Numbered from the stretch's first letter, positions 7,412 through 16,323 are shown. The stretch: DNA of 64,000 nt from an uncultured Flavobacteriaceae bacterium (GCA_947493175.1 CANLQD010000014.1:1-64000); one strand, 5' to 3'. Translations and numbers: made by a program. Notes: a model not told the origin generated them from the letters alone.

Positions 7412-8719
7412 CTACCGACTTACAGGCACTCCATACAAATCAAAGTCGGCCGCGTCGGTGATGGTTACTTCTACAAACTCCCCTTGTTTTACGTAGTGTT
7501 GGGCGGCGTCTATAAGAACTTCATTGTCTACATCAGGGGAATCGAATTCGGTACGGCCTATGAAGTAGTTCCCTTCTTTACGGTCTATGATACAAGTAAA
7601 CGTCTTGCCGATTTTTTCTTGGTTGAGCTCCCATGAAATTTGGGATTGGAGTTCCATGATCTCATTGGCGCGTTCCTGCTTTACTTCTTCGGGCACATCG
7701 TCTACCAACGAATAGGCATGGGTATTCTCTTCATGGCTATAGGTAAAGCACCCAAGGCGTTCGAACCGCATTTCCTCGACCCAAGTTTTCAAGGTTCGAA
7801 AGTCCTCTTCCGTTTCCCCGGGGTACCCGACGATCAAAGTCGTACGAATGGTCATACCGGGAACCGCTGCACGAAAGTCCTGCAACAGTTTTGTCGTCTT
7901 GGCTTGGGTCGTACCGCGGCGCATACTTTTTAGTACACTATCCGAAATATGCTGTAGCGGTATATCCAGGTAATTACAGATTTTCGCTTCTCGTTTCATG
8001 ACTTCCAATACATCCATCGGAAATCCTGTCGGGAAGGCGTAGTGCAGACGGATCCACTCAATTCCTTCTACATTGACCAGTTGTTCTAGCAATTCGGCCA
8101 GATTACGTTTTTTATACAGGTCCAATCCGTAATAGGTGAGATCCTGGGCGATTAAAATCAATTCCTTTACCCCCTTGGCTGCCAGTTTTTCGGTTTCCGT
8201 GACCAATTCTTCGATGGGTTTGCTACGGTGCTTGCCCCGCATCAGTGGAATCGCACAGAACGAACAGGGCCGGTCGCAGCCCTCCGCAATTTTCAGATAG
8301 GCATAGTTTTTCGGGGTGGTGGTAAGGCGTTCCCCGATCAGCTCGTGTTTGTAATCGGCACCCAGTGCTTTCAACAGGCTGGGTAACTCACTAGTACCGA
8401 AATATTCATCTACATTGGGAATTTCCTTTTGTAGATCGGGTTTGTAGCGTTCACTAAGACAGCCGGTTACGAATACCTTATCGACGGCTCCCGATTCTTT
8501 CTTTTCGACGTATTCCAAAATGGTATTGACACTTTCTTCCTTGGCATTGGCAATAAAACCGCAGGTATTGATGACTACGATATTGCCTTCCTCCTCATGC
8601 ACCACTTCCTTGTTATTGGCACGTAATTGCCCCATTAGCACTTCGGAATCGTACACATTCTTGGAGCAGCCTAAAGTAACTACATTGATGGTGTTCTTTT
8701 TCAAGGATTTCGTTCGCAT
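7412..8719 (-). CDS. rimO: ribosomal protein S12 methylthiotransferase RimO
   Basis: 435 residues in the expected order. The UPF0004 domain has its three cluster cysteines (C18, C53, C87). The radical SAM domain carries C148, C152 and C155 in 'CDRPCSFC', followed by 'PLMRGKHRS'. The TRAM domain occupies the last 65 residues. RimO adds a methylthio group to an aspartate of ribosomal protein S12. The RimO-specific 'TLGCSKNVYDSEVLMGQL' start distinguishes it from MiaB. Convergent with tspO. On the minus strand TATTTTTG (8736-8743) is a possible -7 box 17 bp upstream of the ATG, but no matching -33 box is visible. Confidence 0.95.
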   Translation of the reverse strand: MRTKSLKKNTINVVTLGCSKNVYDSEVLMGQLRANNKEVVHEEEGNIVVINTCGFIANAKEESVNTILEYVEKKESGAVDKVFVTGCLSERYKPDLQKEIPNVDEYFGTSELPSLLKALGADYKHELIGERLTTTPKNYAYLKIAEGCDRPCSFCAIPLMRGKHRSKPIEELVTETEKLAAKGVKELILIAQDLTYYGLDLYKKRNLAELLEQLVNVEGIEWIRLHYAFPTGFPMDVLEVMKREAKICNYLDIPLQHISDSVLKSMRRGTTQAKTTKLLQDFRAAVPGMTIRTTLIVGYPGETEEDFRTLKTWVEEMRFERLGCFTYSHEENTHAYSLVDDVPEEVKQERANEIMELQSQISWELNQEKIGKTFTCIIDRKEGNYFIGRTEFDSPDVDNEVLIDAAQHYVKQGEFVEVTITDAADFDLYGVPVSR

Positions 8720-8810
8720 AGCTTTTTCTGAGCGGCAAAAATACGAATTGGGAAGCGAAGAGGAGGGAAAAGGCTCAAAGTTTAAGGTTTAAAGTACAAA
8801 GTTCAAGGAT

Positions 8811-8893
8811 AAAGCTCGCCTGCCGAAGGTGGATTCGAGCACCAACCTGACTTCAATGGGAGGGTTGCCGCGAACTCAAACACAAAAATCAAA
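8811..8893 (+). repeat. direct repeat, copy 1
   Basis: Begins AAGCTCGCCTGCCGAAGGTG and includes GGGAGGGTTGCCGC followed by CAAACACAAA. It matches copy 2 at 9145-9229 with scattered substitutions. Confidence 0.75.
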
Positions 8894-9144
8894 GCAACTT
8901 CAAAATGTGGAACCTTGAATCAAAGAAAAGTACTTTGACAGAATTGTTATGGGATAGAAATGTTATTTGGCCAAGTTATTTACAGCTGAATCCGGCTGGA
9001 CGATAAAAACCTACCGCGTAGAGCAGATGCAAGTAGTGACCTAGATACATTGAACCTTGAACCCAGTCTTGTCGCCAGACAAATTTGAACCTTGAACTCT
9101 TTGCTGTTAGTTGAAACCTCTGAGGTTGTCGAAGTTGAAATGTC

Positions 9145-9229
9145 AAGCTCGCCTGCCTAAGGTGGATTCCACCGCCAACTTGGCTATACTGGGAGGGTTG
9201 CTGCAAATACAAACACAAATACAAATGTC
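9145..9229 (+). repeat. direct repeat, copy 2
   Basis: Begins AAGCTCGCCTGCCTAAGGTG, includes GGGAGGGTTGCTGC and ends in CAAACACAAATACAAATG. It differs from copy 1 mainly in the middle (ATTCCACCGCCAACTTGG against ATTCGAGCACCAACCTGA). Confidence 0.75.
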
Positions 9230-9400
9230 AAATTCAACTAAAATGGCAACAAAACGTTGGAGTGAAAGGTAGAAATTCAGGTCGGTAATACACTGAATAC
9301 TCAAGCGCCAAGACTTTGAACTTGAAACAAGAAATCATTCCAACTTCGATCTAAACTAGAAACTGCTTACTGCCAGTGCCCACTGCCTACTAACCCCTGC

Positions 9401-9946
9401 TTAAGGTACCAAAAACTCGCCTTTCCACTGTTCGTCTTCTTTGGAGTAGCGTACTCGTAGATGATTGGGGCGTTTTAGTTTCAGGTATTCGATTTTGAAA
9501 GGAACGATTTCCAACATACAAAAATGGGCATCATCCTCTAGGTACTCCACCGCATCTGGATTGGCAATACTGCTCCCTGGCGCTAATGTGGTTGTGTAGT
9601 CTTTTCGACTATTGGGTTGAACACCTGTCCAATACCGTTGCAAGATGGGTTCGTCATCAATGATTTTTGCAATTCCCTCTACCTTGATCTGAAGCAACTT
9701 TTTAGGATGATAGAACAGGATACTTACTTTCGGGTTTTCCTTGATATGGATGATTTTCTTGGAACGTTTATCGGTGTAAAAAACCAAATGTAGGTCATCA
9801 ATGACCTTTCGCAATACGACCGTGCGCAGTCGGGCTACTTGATCGAGTCCGACCGTTGCCATGGTGCAATATCGGAATGGATGTCCTTTTTTAACCGCAC
9901 CTTGCTGCAATTCGCTTTGTATTTCCTCTAAAAAGATGTCGGTCAT
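9401..9946 (-). CDS. pyridoxamine 5'-phosphate oxidase-like FMN-binding protein
   Basis: 181 residues with the split-barrel flavin-binding fold. The N-terminal half has 'ATVGLDQVARLRTVVLR' (about 30-46), 'LVFYTDKRSKKIIHIKENPKVSILFY' (54-79, cited by position) and 'KLLQIKVEGIA', the standard PNPOx order. The C-terminal half contains a dispensable Alr4036-type segment ('YWTGVQPNSRKDY'). It is shorter than PdxH and lacks its dimerisation tail, so it probably oxidises another substrate or only binds FMN. Alone between two gene-free stretches. Confidence 0.85.
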   Translation of the reverse strand: MTDIFLEEIQSELQQGAVKKGHPFRYCTMATVGLDQVARLRTVVLRKVIDDLHLVFYTDKRSKKIIHIKENPKVSILFYHPKKLLQIKVEGIAKIIDDEPILQRYWTGVQPNSRKDYTTTLAPGSSIANPDAVEYLEDDAHFCMLEIVPFKIEYLKLKRPNHLRVRYSKEDEQWKGEFLVP

Positions 9947-10102
9947 GCTATTAAATTGGGTACTTAAAGATACGTATAAAATACATTTTTATGTCATCGG
10001 GAATCTGCTATTCAAAGTCCGTTTTCCATTTGGGGCGATACATGATAAAAAAGAAAAGCTTTAACTTTTTTAAACTGATTATGAGGTGTTTATCCTCTGG
10101 AA

Positions 10103-10210
10103 ATGAAAAAAGATAAAATTTTGGTAGGGTATTTTAAAGATGGGTTGTTCTATATTAAAATTGCTAGAAAAGAAAATTTTGATTTAGTTAATAATAGTTC
10201 ATGTGTTTAG
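10103..10210 (+). CDS. possible small protein of 35 residues
   Basis: ATG at 10103, TAG at 10208-10210. The product is basic and mixed hydrophobic ('KILVGYFKDGLFYIKIAR' at 5-22) with a terminal cysteine. A strong terminator begins 23 bp after the stop, so a transcript seems to end here. In character the middle resembles the closing strands of an exported domain, so it could also be the remnant of a longer gene (a TGA closes the frame 8 codons upstream of the ATG). No family recognised. Confidence 0.3.
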   Translation: MKKDKILVGYFKDGLFYIKIARKENFDLVNNSSCV

Positions 10211-10232
10211 GTTGGTTTTTTGATTTTGATTC

Positions 10233-10261
10233 AAAAGCCTCGATGTAGGGTCGAGGCTTTT
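10233..10261 (+). terminator. rho-independent terminator
   Basis: AAAAGCCTCGA (10233-10243), 7-base loop, TCGAGGCTTTT (10251-10261), followed by a T-rich tail to 10270. Perfect 11-bp stem. It would stop transcription of the small frame at 10103-10210, the only candidate upstream. Confidence 0.8.
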
Positions 10262-10480
10262 TTGTTTTTTTACCCCTTGCTATCTCGAACTAGTTTGCAG
10301 TAATTTCCAAAGGTACCGTCTTCTCCGTTAATTGATACCCCGCAAAAACCCCTATCGCCCTTTCATCCTCAAAATTATCGGGAACAATACTGAATTCGAT
10401 TATCAAAAACCCAGAACGAGAAACACTACGAACAACATAAATCGGTATCTTGGACTTAGAAAAAAAATACTGATGCTACC

Positions 10481-11008
10481 ATGCAAATATCTCTTATTAC
10501 ATCCATCACGCGAATCCTATTCTTTGCTTTTTTGTTGACGGCTGTTGCCTGCGGGGACAGGCAAAAGAAAGAAGTAACAGGTCTGGAGGTGCCAATGTCC
10601 AATAAAAAAGAATGTATCGCTACACTGGAACGTCATTTGAACGCTATTGGTGAGCGGGATTTGGAGACCCTGCGGAGCACCTTATCACCCAATGGAAACA
10701 TGCAATTGATATTGAGTGGGATGGAAATTATCGATAAGGTGGATGGTTTTATGACGTACCATCGCGATTGGTTCGAAACGCCGGGTTGGAAGATGCGGAA
10801 TACCATTTTAAACTGCGAAGTGGGGGAAACGATGGGCATGGCGGTGGTGGAAGCATTGTATCGCGAAGCGGAAAGGGATGGGAAGCCGTATTTCAATCGC
10901 CTGATTGTCAGTTATGATCTGCAAAAAATTGATGGACGGTGGTACGTGATCAAAGACCATGCGAGTTCGGTAGCGAAGTCGACCGATGTAAAAAGCCCAG
11001 CAGAATAG
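10481..11008 (+). CDS. lipoprotein with SnoaL/NTF2-like domain
   Basis: 175 residues. A lipoprotein signal ends 'LTAVAC' with the modified cysteine at C24. Residues about 42-160 fit the NTF2-like (SnoaL/DUF4440) fold: a first helix ('CIATLERHLNAIGERDLETL'), then 'MEIIDKVDGFMTYHRDWFETPGW' and a closing strand pair ending 'DGRWYVIKDH'. These domains bind small ligands or act as enzymes of many kinds; the function here is unknown. Monocistronic, followed directly by a terminator. Confidence 0.75.
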   Translation: MQISLITSITRILFFAFLLTAVACGDRQKKEVTGLEVPMSNKKECIATLERHLNAIGERDLETLRSTLSPNGNMQLILSGMEIIDKVDGFMTYHRDWFETPGWKMRNTILNCEVGETMGMAVVEALYREAERDGKPYFNRLIVSYDLQKIDGRWYVIKDHASSVAKSTDVKSPAE

Positions 11009-11009
11009 A

Positions 11010-11034
11010 AAAGCCCCATGTATCTTGGGGCTTT
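11010..11034 (+). terminator. rho-independent terminator after the SnoaL-like gene
   Basis: AAAGCCCCA (11010-11018), 7-base loop, TGGGGCTTT (11026-11034). It starts 2 bp after the stop codon and ends 29 bp before the stop of the converging lipoprotein gene. An A run precedes the stem, so it may work on both strands. Confidence 0.8.
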
Positions 11035-11062
11035 ATCATTTACCAACTTGTCTTCGGAATAA

Positions 11063-13360
11063 CTATTTGGATTTCTGCATCAGTGTTTTGAGCGCTTCAT
11101 CACCGTTACAGCCCAGGGTTTCGAAACGGGCCGTTTCTATGACTTGATCAGCGCTGAAGATATTAAAATCATCGACTTGCTGCTCTTCCCCATTAATGAC
11201 GATGAAGAAGCTGAATTCCCCGGTGTTGTGGTTCAAAACAAAACCGACATCGCCAATTCCTTCCGTAAGTTCTTTGACGCATGCTTCGACATTGCTCTTT
11301 AAATTTTCCAGCTCCTCCAAGGTAGGGAGTTGGTCTACAATGACCTGGGCATCGAACCGGAGGCCATCGGCCTCGGCAATATACTTTACGTAACTGGCTG
11401 CCGTTCTAAGTTGGGAGACATGGTCCGCAGAAAGTACGGTGCGGGTAATCTTTATGGTACGGGTATCGGTCCTGCTCACCAATTTACCACACCCCAAAAG
11501 TTTAGTGCCGGATGTAATACTCACGGTTACGCTCTTGTTGATTTTGTCCAAACTGGCCAGATGCAGTAGCGCGGCCTCCAGTTCGGTCCGGGTCTGGGCG
11601 TTGTCGTTCGTGGCGTCAACGGCATTCTTGATCCTTGTAAGCGCATCCTTATAGGGCTTGACCAGACCGTTGACCTTTGATGATATATTATCACTGCACA
11701 GGACACGGCCATAATCGGCCAGGATTTTGTTTGCTTGATCCCGACCACTTTTGATGCCGGCGGCCACCGCATTGTCTATTTCCCGATTGGCCCGATCCAT
11801 GATGCCCGGTAAGGCGGCACGAAGGCCTCGCAAGCTAAGCTCCAATTCGTATCGTTCATTGGCTTTTTCAAGATCGTCGTAGGCCTGTTGGGTGGTTGCA
11901 ATGGCAGCATCGATCTGTTCGGTAACCGTTTCGGCGATGCCTTCCGCAAAGTTGTCCGGGGGTGTGGTAATACACCGGGTCTCCTCCTTGGTGAAAACGG
12001 CCGTAGCGCCCCATATCTCATCGCCCGAAATAACTTCCCCGGTCATGGTAAATTCGTTCTGCGTGAGTCTAACAGATCCCTGTAGGCCCTGTGTGCCCGA
12101 AGGCATTTCCAACCCCAAGGCGCCCGAGAGTCCCATATCAAAAGCACCGGTCTCTTCAATATAACCGTAGGCGTTCAACCTACCCGCAGGTTTTACCGGT
12201 ATGAATTCTGGCCACCAGGAAAGATCGGGATCTACAAGTCCGTTTACGAAGGCCCTTGCATTGATGCCATCAGCGGTGCTGGCCTCGGCCACAATGGCGG
12301 CACTGCCGCGCCCAATAGGAAAACCAAAGGATACAATGTCCTTGATACTGGCTGAAAATTCCATGCTGCCGTTGATACCGGCACGATACCCGTACCCGAT
12401 TTCGGATTCCATCGGCTCTTTCAAGTTAAAATCTACGTCAAAACCCTTGTTCTGATAGTACATGCCACTGACCTCTAGAACCTTCCAAAAAGAGAAGGTA
12501 CCTCCGGTCACGGTTTTGGCATCAAAGGAGACCACATTTTCGACCGGTAAAATGGGTTCATAGCGGAGATGGGCTCCTAAAGAGGCCCCAAAGCTTACCC
12601 CTAGCACTTCCCCATCCCCGTCATTGTCTTGATGGTTGTTATTGCCGTCATTTCCATTGCCGCCATTATCGCTATCGCTACCATTATTGTCACTGCCGCC
12701 GTTGCCTCCCAGGGCATCACCGCCCAAGGAATAGAAAAACATGGGATCGGTATAATCGGCGATCAGGGTTATATGCCCCCCGACGGGTGGCGAGATAGCA
12801 ATGGGTTTGGTTGCATCTGGGTCGTCGTTCGCACCTACCTTTAACTCAAGTGCAACGGCGATTGCAAACACAAAGTACGATCGGTCGTCCTTGAGTTTGA
12901 TTTCGAAATTACGGTTCTCGTTCAAGAATTTCCCGCTAAAGAAACCGAGATCGGCCTGTACGGGATTTTCAAATTCAAAATAGTTCGATGGTGACGGAAT
13001 TTCCGTGGTGCCGCTAATGTTTTTTAACGAGCCGTCCTCATTGAATTCCACTTCAAGATTGGCCTCTGCGAATACAACGGTACCTTCGGTTTCGGTTTCG
13101 ATGGCCAATGCCCCATCAACAACATAACCATTTTCCGTTTCGGTAAGATCCCCGGAGGGGGTAAGGTCGTCCTTGGTAATGCTCCCTTCCGTTTGTCCGC
13201 TGCAGCTATCGGGGCAGAGATCCGGATTGCTGCAGGGATTCTCCTTGCAGGGATCGATAGCGACAGCTTCTATGGATGAATCATCCTTGCTACAGGCCAG
13301 CGCGAGTGTAAGTAGCCATACGGCTAAAATTTTACGGGTGAATTTGAATGAAGTTTTCAT
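11063..13360 (-). CDS. large lipoprotein of unknown function
   Basis: 765 residues. The lipoprotein signal ends 'LALAC' (C23). A short Cys-rich segment follows (C38, C43, C49, C53) that resembles an EGF-like or small disulphide knot. Residues about 60-225 are beta-rich. A low-complexity linker of G, N and D (about 223-262) is probably a flexible, metal-binding spacer. Next comes another beta-rich region with many glycines (about 265-460), and then a helical region (about 470-640) with coiled-coil character. I recognise no catalytic motif and no sorting domain. It lies 39 bp after a smaller lipoprotein gene in the same direction, so the two are probably one operon. Close homologues would be needed to say more. 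Confidence 0.8.
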   Translation of the reverse strand: MKTSFKFTRKILAVWLLTLALACSKDDSSIEAVAIDPCKENPCSNPDLCPDSCSGQTEGSITKDDLTPSGDLTETENGYVVDGALAIETETEGTVVFAEANLEVEFNEDGSLKNISGTTEIPSPSNYFEFENPVQADLGFFSGKFLNENRNFEIKLKDDRSYFVFAIAVALELKVGANDDPDATKPIAISPPVGGHITLIADYTDPMFFYSLGGDALGGNGGSDNNGSDSDNGGNGNDGNNNHQDNDGDGEVLGVSFGASLGAHLRYEPILPVENVVSFDAKTVTGGTFSFWKVLEVSGMYYQNKGFDVDFNLKEPMESEIGYGYRAGINGSMEFSASIKDIVSFGFPIGRGSAAIVAEASTADGINARAFVNGLVDPDLSWWPEFIPVKPAGRLNAYGYIEETGAFDMGLSGALGLEMPSGTQGLQGSVRLTQNEFTMTGEVISGDEIWGATAVFTKEETRCITTPPDNFAEGIAETVTEQIDAAIATTQQAYDDLEKANERYELELSLRGLRAALPGIMDRANREIDNAVAAGIKSGRDQANKILADYGRVLCSDNISSKVNGLVKPYKDALTRIKNAVDATNDNAQTRTELEAALLHLASLDKINKSVTVSITSGTKLLGCGKLVSRTDTRTIKITRTVLSADHVSQLRTAASYVKYIAEADGLRFDAQVIVDQLPTLEELENLKSNVEACVKELTEGIGDVGFVLNHNTGEFSFFIVINGEEQQVDDFNIFSADQVIETARFETLGCNGDEALKTLMQKSK

Positions 13361-13399
13361 AATCTGTGGTTTTAGAGGTAATACGTTGTTATGTTTTGT

Positions 13400-13795
13400 T
13401 TAATACACCAGGTTCAAATCCTGACAGGAAGAAAGGTCAACCGTACGCTCAGGGAGCGTTTCGTTTCGTATGATGCATCGTTCACCGGAACAGGTAGAAG
13501 TATCTAAAAGTGCATAAATGATATGTTGGCCTGCCAGTTGTTGTATATTGGCCTTTTCACCTGGTTTTATATTCAGGTCGCCAGGTACATTGCCCGAGCG
13601 GGGTTCTTCGTTGAAGAAAATTTTGATCCGCCCGGTAGATCGTGAATTTTCTACCACGATCGTGCCGGTATTATTTTCCTCGCAGGCTTCCGGGTCCTCG
13701 CTGCAAGACGATGCCAATAAGAGTATGAGCAGCAGCAGTATGGCATACCGGCCTTGGAACAAAAGATGACTTACTTGATGTACGAATAGTTTCAT
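13400..13795 (-). CDS. small lipoprotein, hypothetical
   Basis: The ATG at 13795 gives 131 residues and a proper lipoprotein signal (long hydrophobic run ending 'LLLASSC', C31); a longer frame from 13852 adds 19 residues that do not. The mature part has four to five cysteines ('CEEN', 'STCSGERCII', 'SSCQD') and is otherwise a small beta-type domain. No family recognised. It is the first gene of a probable operon with the 765-aa lipoprotein and faces the hybrid regulator across a 430-bp region with phased repeats. Confidence 0.75.
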   Translation of the reverse strand: MKLFVHQVSHLLFQGRYAILLLLILLLASSCSEDPEACEENNTGTIVVENSRSTGRIKIFFNEEPRSGNVPGDLNIKPGEKANIQQLAGQHIIYALLDTSTCSGERCIIRNETLPERTVDLSSCQDLNLVY

Positions 13796-13902
13796 GAAAT
13801 TTGTTTTATGAACTGTTGTTATAAACATTTGAACACTAGTTCGAATTAGCATGGGGTAAAATTCAGAAGAATGGGTTCTACAAAAGGGTTAAAGACCTCC
13901 AC

Positions 13903-13953
13903 AAATCGTTCATGGTACCCTGAAATCGTTCAAAAAGGTCCATAAAACGGTCA
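13903..13953. promoter_or_regulatory. three direct repeats spaced 20-21 bp, putative AraC-type operator
   Basis: AAATCGTTCA at 13903-13912, AAATCGTTCA at 13923-13932 and the weaker AAAACGGTCA at 13944-13953. The spacing of 20 and 21 bp puts the sites on the same face of the helix, the usual arrangement for AraC-family DNA-binding domains. They lie 108 bp from the lipoprotein start and 274 bp from the kinase start. Confidence 0.5.
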
Positions 13954-14134
13954 TTGTAAACCAATCGCCTACCGGGCGTATGAAAAGCAGTGTTTTTAAC
14001 GATAAGCAGCAACTCCTATATTCTTATTATATTTAGGGAAGTCATAAGTAAAAAAGCATTCCCCCGCGGCTTAGTGGGTTTCTATCATCTTTTCGGCATT
14101 TTAATGGTGCTGTTTTAGACAGGATTTCCTAAAG

Positions 14135-14165
14135 TTTCCCAAGTAATTCGCCAAAAATAATTTTG
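14135..14165 (+). promoter_or_regulatory. probable promoter of the hybrid kinase gene
   Basis: TTTC at 14135-14138 and TAATTTTG at 14158-14165, spacing 19. The -7 box matches the Bacteroidota consensus TAnnTTTG fully and the -33 box at three of four bases. It would give a leader of about 55 nt. Confidence 0.4.
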
Positions 14166-14226
14166 GTATAGGCGCTGATTGTTTTTGAATCGCAGCTAGT
14201 TACGTGACCAGACCAACACCGTTTTC

Positions 14227-16323
14227 ATGTTTTTGAACCGTATTTTTTCTATAGGTACCTATCCAGATCTGACCGACAAGGAGCGAAAAAGGGTGGTTTT
14301 GCTCAACCAAATTGCTTTTTTGGGAATTGTATCCATTTTTATCATCGGCATACTATCGCTTATTGTAGATGAAGAAAAACGAAATGCATACACCCTTATC
14401 GGTTTATTGGAAATCGCTGCGTTACTTTCCATATTTTACTGGCAGCGGGTTCGAAAATACCGACTTGCACGCGGGGTATTGTTGATTGTGTCCTACGTCT
14501 TTATTTTTTTGTTGGCCAAGGTGGTCAAGACCGATGTGCACAATGACTATTATTTCGCCCTGTTGGCTATTTTGCCCTTGTTGTTTTTTGACCATAAGGC
14601 CATTACCTACGGCGGACTTTGTTTGGCCATCTTCTGTTTTTATTTGGACAAAGAGGTGAAAGACCTTTTTACGACTGGAAGCATAAGCCTCACCGATCAA
14701 ACCAATACCGCCATCGTGTTGTTCATTACGGTATTCTTGATCGTAAATTACTTCAAGACCCTGAACGAAAAAAATGAAAAGTCCTTGGAACAAAAATCAA
14801 AGGAACTACGTTCGCTAAACGACTTTCAATCCCAGTTTTTTATCAATATCGCGCATGAAATACGCACACCATTGACATTGATTCGGGGTAACAACGAATT
14901 ACTCGGGGAACATCAGGTAACCTCTTTTAACCCAGAGGTCAGAAAATATCAGAAGACCATAGGCGAGCAAACAGGGAGGATCAAAAAAATTGTGGACGAC
15001 GTATTGGATATCGCCAAAATGAAAACAGACGAATTTAGGTTAGAGCGCGAAAAAGTAGCGTTGGACGACTTTTTAAAAAGAGTGTTTTTTTCTTTTCATA
15101 CTGCCTTTCAACAAAAAAGTGTTTCTTATGGGTACAAAAGTGGTCCTGATAACTGCTGGTTAAACGTCGACCCGGTGTATTTAGAGCGTTCACTTAATAA
15201 TATCATCCTAAATGCCCTAAAATATACCGAGTCGGGAGGTACAGTGGATATCTGGTATGAAGCCGCCAAAGGAAACCAAGCGGCCATTATCATCAAAGAT
15301 TCGGGAATCGGTATTCCAAAGGAACTACTCCCAAGAATATTCGAACGTTTTTTTCAGGCCGATAACGCTATCAATAAAACAGGAGGTAGTGGTATTGGTC
15401 TGGCCTTTAGTAGGGAAGTGGTTCAAATGCATGGTGGTGTCATACAAGTAGATAGTACTTTGGGCGAAGGCACCGTTTTTAGGATTCAACTTCCTTTAGC
15501 CGCGCCGAAAACAGCAGTAACAAATGAGCACACGGTGGAGCTGCCAATCAATGAGATGGCAGTCCTTGAAGAAACGCCCTTGGTACCGCTGCTTTCAAAT
15601 CAGTCTATTTTGATCGTAGATGATCATGAAGATATGCGCCAGTATATTGAAGGACTCCTTACCGGATATGACTGCATTCATGCCGAGGACGGAAATAAAG
15701 CTTTATCGGTGTTGGAACAGCGCAAAGTTGATATGGTCGTCACCGACTATATGATGCCCAATATGAACGGCCATGAACTCATTCAACAGATGAAACTAAA
15801 AAGAATTCAGATTCCTATTCTCATGCTGACGGCACGTGGTGATATGAACGACAAACTAGAGGTGCTTCGGTTGGGTATCGATGATTATATGACGAAACCT
15901 TTTAGCAAGGCGGAATTGTTGATTCGCATTCAGAATGCGTTATTGAACCATAACGAAAAACGGACTTTTATAGCAAAGGAAGATTTGTCCGGTGAAGAGG
16001 TTACGGAAGATGAGGCGTTCCTATTATCACTAAAGGAGTATATTCAAAAGTCCTGTGAGGATGTCAATTTCGGATTGGAAGATATCGTTGAGGAATTTGC
16101 CACCTCTAAAAGTACGCTTTATCGAAAAATAAAGGCCCTAAGCGGCTTGAACCCCAATCAGTTTATCAACGAAATTAAGCTTCAATTAGCGCGTAGTATG
16201 GTCGAACAACGCAAATGCAATTCCGTAAAACAGCTTTCTTTTGCTGTTGGTTTCAGCAAGCCCTCCTATTTTTCAGGCTTGTATGAAAAGCGTTTTGGAA
16301 GAAGGCCTTTTCAAGAATCTTGA
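14227..16323 (+). CDS. hybrid two-component regulator: membrane histidine kinase, receiver, AraC HTH
   Basis: 698 residues. About six membrane segments occupy residues 26-176. The dimerisation/phosphoacceptor domain has H210 in 'AHEIRTPLTL'. The ATPase domain follows at about 310-425 with the N box ('NIILNALKYT', 325-334), 'DSGIGIP' and 'GGSGIGL'. A receiver at about 460-575 has the phosphoacceptor D507 ('VVTDYMMPNMNG') and 'TKPF'. An AraC helix-turn-helix forms the last 90 residues. Unlike the usual PUL hybrid regulators it lacks a periplasmic propeller sensor, so the signal must be felt by the membrane part. One protein thus senses and regulates. The nearby phased repeats are the natural target. 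Converges on the GH65 gene, a possible target too. Confidence 0.93.
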   Translation: MFLNRIFSIGTYPDLTDKERKRVVLLNQIAFLGIVSIFIIGILSLIVDEEKRNAYTLIGLLEIAALLSIFYWQRVRKYRLARGVLLIVSYVFIFLLAKVVKTDVHNDYYFALLAILPLLFFDHKAITYGGLCLAIFCFYLDKEVKDLFTTGSISLTDQTNTAIVLFITVFLIVNYFKTLNEKNEKSLEQKSKELRSLNDFQSQFFINIAHEIRTPLTLIRGNNELLGEHQVTSFNPEVRKYQKTIGEQTGRIKKIVDDVLDIAKMKTDEFRLEREKVALDDFLKRVFFSFHTAFQQKSVSYGYKSGPDNCWLNVDPVYLERSLNNIILNALKYTESGGTVDIWYEAAKGNQAAIIIKDSGIGIPKELLPRIFERFFQADNAINKTGGSGIGLAFSREVVQMHGGVIQVDSTLGEGTVFRIQLPLAAPKTAVTNEHTVELPINEMAVLEETPLVPLLSNQSILIVDDHEDMRQYIEGLLTGYDCIHAEDGNKALSVLEQRKVDMVVTDYMMPNMNGHELIQQMKLKRIQIPILMLTARGDMNDKLEVLRLGIDDYMTKPFSKAELLIRIQNALLNHNEKRTFIAKEDLSGEEVTEDEAFLLSLKEYIQKSCEDVNFGLEDIVEEFATSKSTLYRKIKALSGLNPNQFINEIKLQLARSMVEQRKCNSVKQLSFAVGFSKPSYFSGLYEKRFGRRPFQES

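Larger units (their letters stand above)
8720..9400. other. non-coding repeat island
   Basis: No gene. The 680 bp contain two copies of an ~85-bp direct repeat (listed separately), several TTGAACC/AAAGTTCAAGG-type short repeats (8776-8805, 8911-8918, 9050-9060, 9083-9096) and, at 9366-9392, a GCAGT-type run in reverse orientation (ACTGCTTACTGCCAGTGCCC). Confidence 0.6.
9947..10480. other. gene-free stretch holding a small ORF and a terminator
   Basis: Contains the 35-codon frame at 10103-10210 and the terminator at 10233-10261 (listed separately). Elsewhere in this stretch I see no gene; a 68-codon frame at 10332-10538 overlaps the next gene's start and has no protein character. Confidence 0.6.
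13796..14226. other. divergent regulatory region between the lipoprotein operon and the hybrid kinase
   Basis: No gene in these 431 bp. It contains the phased repeats at 13903-13953 and a probable promoter for the kinase gene at 14135-14165, both listed separately. Confidence 0.7.

Noticed and set aside
8811..9229. Possible CRISPR array
   Set aside because: Only two repeat copies, about 250 bp apart, too long and too diverged for a CRISPR repeat; no cas genes in the window.
10332..10538. Open frame of 68 codons on the plus strand
   Set aside because: Overlaps the lipoprotein start in another frame and has no protein character.
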